Origin: Sporosarcina beigongshangi
GTDB taxonomy: Bacteria > Actinomycetota > Actinomycetes > Actinomycetales > Micrococcaceae
Assembly (NCBI RefSeq): GCF_016820535.1
Contig: NZ_JADHDY010000007.1
Location: forward strand, 135,524-199,523
Reading direction: 5' to 3'
DNA length: 64,000 nucleotides
The notes under the pieces were generated by a model that saw only the letters and a list, made by a program, of their open reading frames with translations, was not told the DNA's origin and made no database searches. Below are positions 62,485 through 64,000 of this stretch, piece after piece. The position numbers and the translations under genes were made by a program. Position 1 is the first letter of the stretch; each line of letters opens with the position of its first letter.

Positions 62485-63270
62485 ATGAAGAAGCTGAGCG
62501 CCCTAGCCAATTACAGTGACGAACTAGGCAATGTAATCCAAAGCCCGAAAGTCTTTGACAAGAACATAGACATCATCATCCGCGGCAGTAACAATAAATT
62601 GACGATTCACCCCGATGCTCGGATCACGAAATTGAACCTCGTATTTGATTGCGATAATGGATCCCTTGTCATCGGCTCGAACACTAAGCATGGCGTCAGT
62701 ATGTTTATCCGAATTGGCCAGGATTCGACGGTGAATATTGGCAATGACGTGACAACCACAACTCTCTGCACAGTGAGTGCGGTAGAGGGAGCGACGGTCA
62801 GCTTTGGAAACGATGTCATGATCGCAAGCGGAAATCATTTCCGCTCAGATGACAGCCATCCGATATTTGATGTATCTACCGGGAAACGTGTCAATCCAAC
62901 GAAGGATATATCTATCGGTAATCATGTTTGGTTTGGTGAGCAGGCTGTGGCATTGGCAGGAGCCATAGTAGGAGACGGCACAGTAATAGGTTTCCGCAGC
63001 ATCGTTACCCGAAAAATACCCAATAACTGTATCGCTGTGGGCTCCCCGGCTAAGGTCGTCCGGAAAAACATTGCATGGGAGCGGCCACATTTATCATACA
63101 CAGCCCCCGGATACAAACCAGATGCTACCTATGTGACGAAAACCGATTACTGGAATATGACCGAGTATGACTCAAGCATTGATGGCCAAATCGCCATATC
63201 AGACAGACAAGCCTCGGCCTTACGACGAAAGTTATGGCATCTGCGTCGAAGTGTCTTCAAGAAAATGTGA
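62485..63270 (+). CDS. left-handed beta-helix acyltransferase (LbH paralogue 3)
   Basis: 261 residues. Same architecture as the protein at 11691, about half the residues identical: MKKLSALANYSDELGNVI, IGNDVTTTTLCTV, IGNHVWFGEQAVALAG, VGSPAKVVRKNIAWERPHLS. GC content is markedly low. Opposite orientation to the IS110 element and behind a 240-bp AT-rich leader. Putative polymer acetyltransferase, acquired together with paralogue 1 or duplicated from the same source. Confidence 0.82.
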   Translation: MKKLSALANYSDELGNVIQSPKVFDKNIDIIIRGSNNKLTIHPDARITKLNLVFDCDNGSLVIGSNTKHGVSMFIRIGQDSTVNIGNDVTTTTLCTVSAVEGATVSFGNDVMIASGNHFRSDDSHPIFDVSTGKRVNPTKDISIGNHVWFGEQAVALAGAIVGDGTVIGFRSIVTRKIPNNCIAVGSPAKVVRKNIAWERPHLSYTAPGYKPDATYVTKTDYWNMTEYDSSIDGQIAISDRQASALRRKLWHLRRSVFKKM

Positions 63271-63544
63271 TCGTCAAGTAGCACGACGAGACCGCCTTGA
63301 CTCTAGTCTTCAAATTATCGGCGGACCTTAAACTATATCCAAATGCTCCGGCATTGATGCCAATCTGTATAGGAAAGGCTTTTCGTTGCAGGTGTGACTC
63401 CATCGGGTGTGCGATCGCGTGACTTCGTAGACACCGAATATCATATCGTCGGGGACGCTGGGGCTCGCTGGTACGTAAATCCCGTGTCACCACATCGAGG
63501 ACAGTGTTCGCGCCTTGATCATCAACTTCGGTCCATCCCCGCCC

Positions 63545-63800
63545 CATGCCCTGCCAGTGACGGAGTTCTACCGCTGCCTCAAGACTTCCCGGAGCGTGTC
63601 CTACAGGATCCGTGCTCGGACAGCCAGCGTCTCCACGGCAGCTCTGCAACCGCCGTCCCGGGGCAGAATCGGCCTGCACTGCGGTGTGGGCCCGATGTCG
63701 TCAATGAGCTGATGAAGATTCGTATGCGACTCAAGCTTGGTGGGTGGGACTTCGGGCCACGGACCCCCTATTTCGAGGCCACGATCCAAGAGAGCTTCGT
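63545..63800 (+). pseudogene. decayed IS481-like transposase fragment
   Basis: In shifting frames ARTASVSTAALQPPSRGR and DVVNELMKIRMRLKLGGWDFGP echo the IS481 N-terminus (AALQPRSRRP; VV-x2-L-x-LR-x2-L-x3-G-x-DAGP). No continuous frame. The remaining part of 63271-64000 has nothing recognisable. Confidence 0.35.
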
Positions 63801-64000
63801 TGCCTGCGTGGTGACCCAGGTGGCGCCCATGGCAAGCTTGCTCTCCAGTGACGGGCATACGGATGTGGCGCCGCGAACCGGCCGAAGGCATCCTACCTTC
63901 GCTTTGACTGGTTGTATAGAGGACGCGTTGACTCATAGAAAACCTCCGCGTAGCCAGATACGTTGCCTCATTTGATTTCCTCCGCTTCGGCGTGGCTTGA

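Overview
The window is high-GC actinobacterial DNA, most like Arthrobacter or a relative in the Micrococcaceae. The family assignment is inference. It rests on GC-rich codons with GTG and TTG starts, a mycothiol-type arsenate reductase, a DtxR/IdeR-like iron box, a type II CstR persulfide sensor, and IS4, ISL3 and IS110 elements.

Layout, left half. 1-0.7 kb: the 3' part of an IS4 transposase. 0.7-6.3 kb: a reactive-sulfur locus (CstR sensor, four near-identical CstR-type operators, a small Cys-rich protein, a metallo-beta-lactamase/rhodanese fusion, two more rhodaneses, a TauE/SafE exporter and a frameshifted MFS gene). 6.4-7.8 kb: a DUF302 gene cut off by remnants of a transposon with a Mu-type transposase and a TniB-like ATPase. 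8-11.6 kb: methyltransferase, TetR regulator, DMT exporter, GNAT and an unknown gene. 11.7-16.7 kb: a surface-polymer island with a left-handed beta-helix (LbH) acyltransferase, an XcbB/CpsF-type hydrolase and a CDP-glycerol-type polymer transferase. 16.9-22.1 kb: two divergent ars operons (flavoprotein, thioredoxin-type ArsC and Acr3; ArsR, mycothiol-type ArsC and MFS).

Middle. 22-30.5 kb and 34-36 kb hold urocanate hydratase, an acyl-CoA dehydrogenase, an NCS1 permease with an aminotransferase, an IclR regulator and a class III CoA-transferase. Three of these promoters share one 16-bp palindromic motif, so they look like one dispersed IclR regulon. A two-gene cassette with a HEPN-like protein lies inside it. 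30.6-33.8 kb is a glucose/GlcNAc-type PTS operon with its own BglG-type antiterminator. 36.3-43.8 kb carries an AAA ATPase, a patch of gene fragments, a TPR-like protein, an NTF2-like protein, UbiB kinase, PadR and AraC. 44-48.1 kb is an iron-siderophore ABC transporter.

Right part. 49.3-53.0 kb looks like an ISL3 element that has mobilised an ABM monooxygenase and a GlxA-type regulator, because the right end of the IS is repeated beyond these genes. Then come a large membrane alpha/beta-hydrolase (53.2 kb), a GH79-like glycosidase with a degenerate tandem copy of its 3' end, and a second polymer block: YdcF-like protein, broken LbH acyltransferase, UDP-GlcNAc 2-epimerase, an IS110 element disabled by a 4-nt deletion, and an intact LbH acyltransferase. 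The last 0.7 kb holds only a decayed IS481-like fragment.

The strongest candidate for something undescribed is the IclR regulon, which may feed an imidazole compound through CoA-thioester chemistry into urocanate hydratase. Next are the ISL3 passenger module, the three LbH paralogues around the polymer genes, and the HEPN-like cassette.
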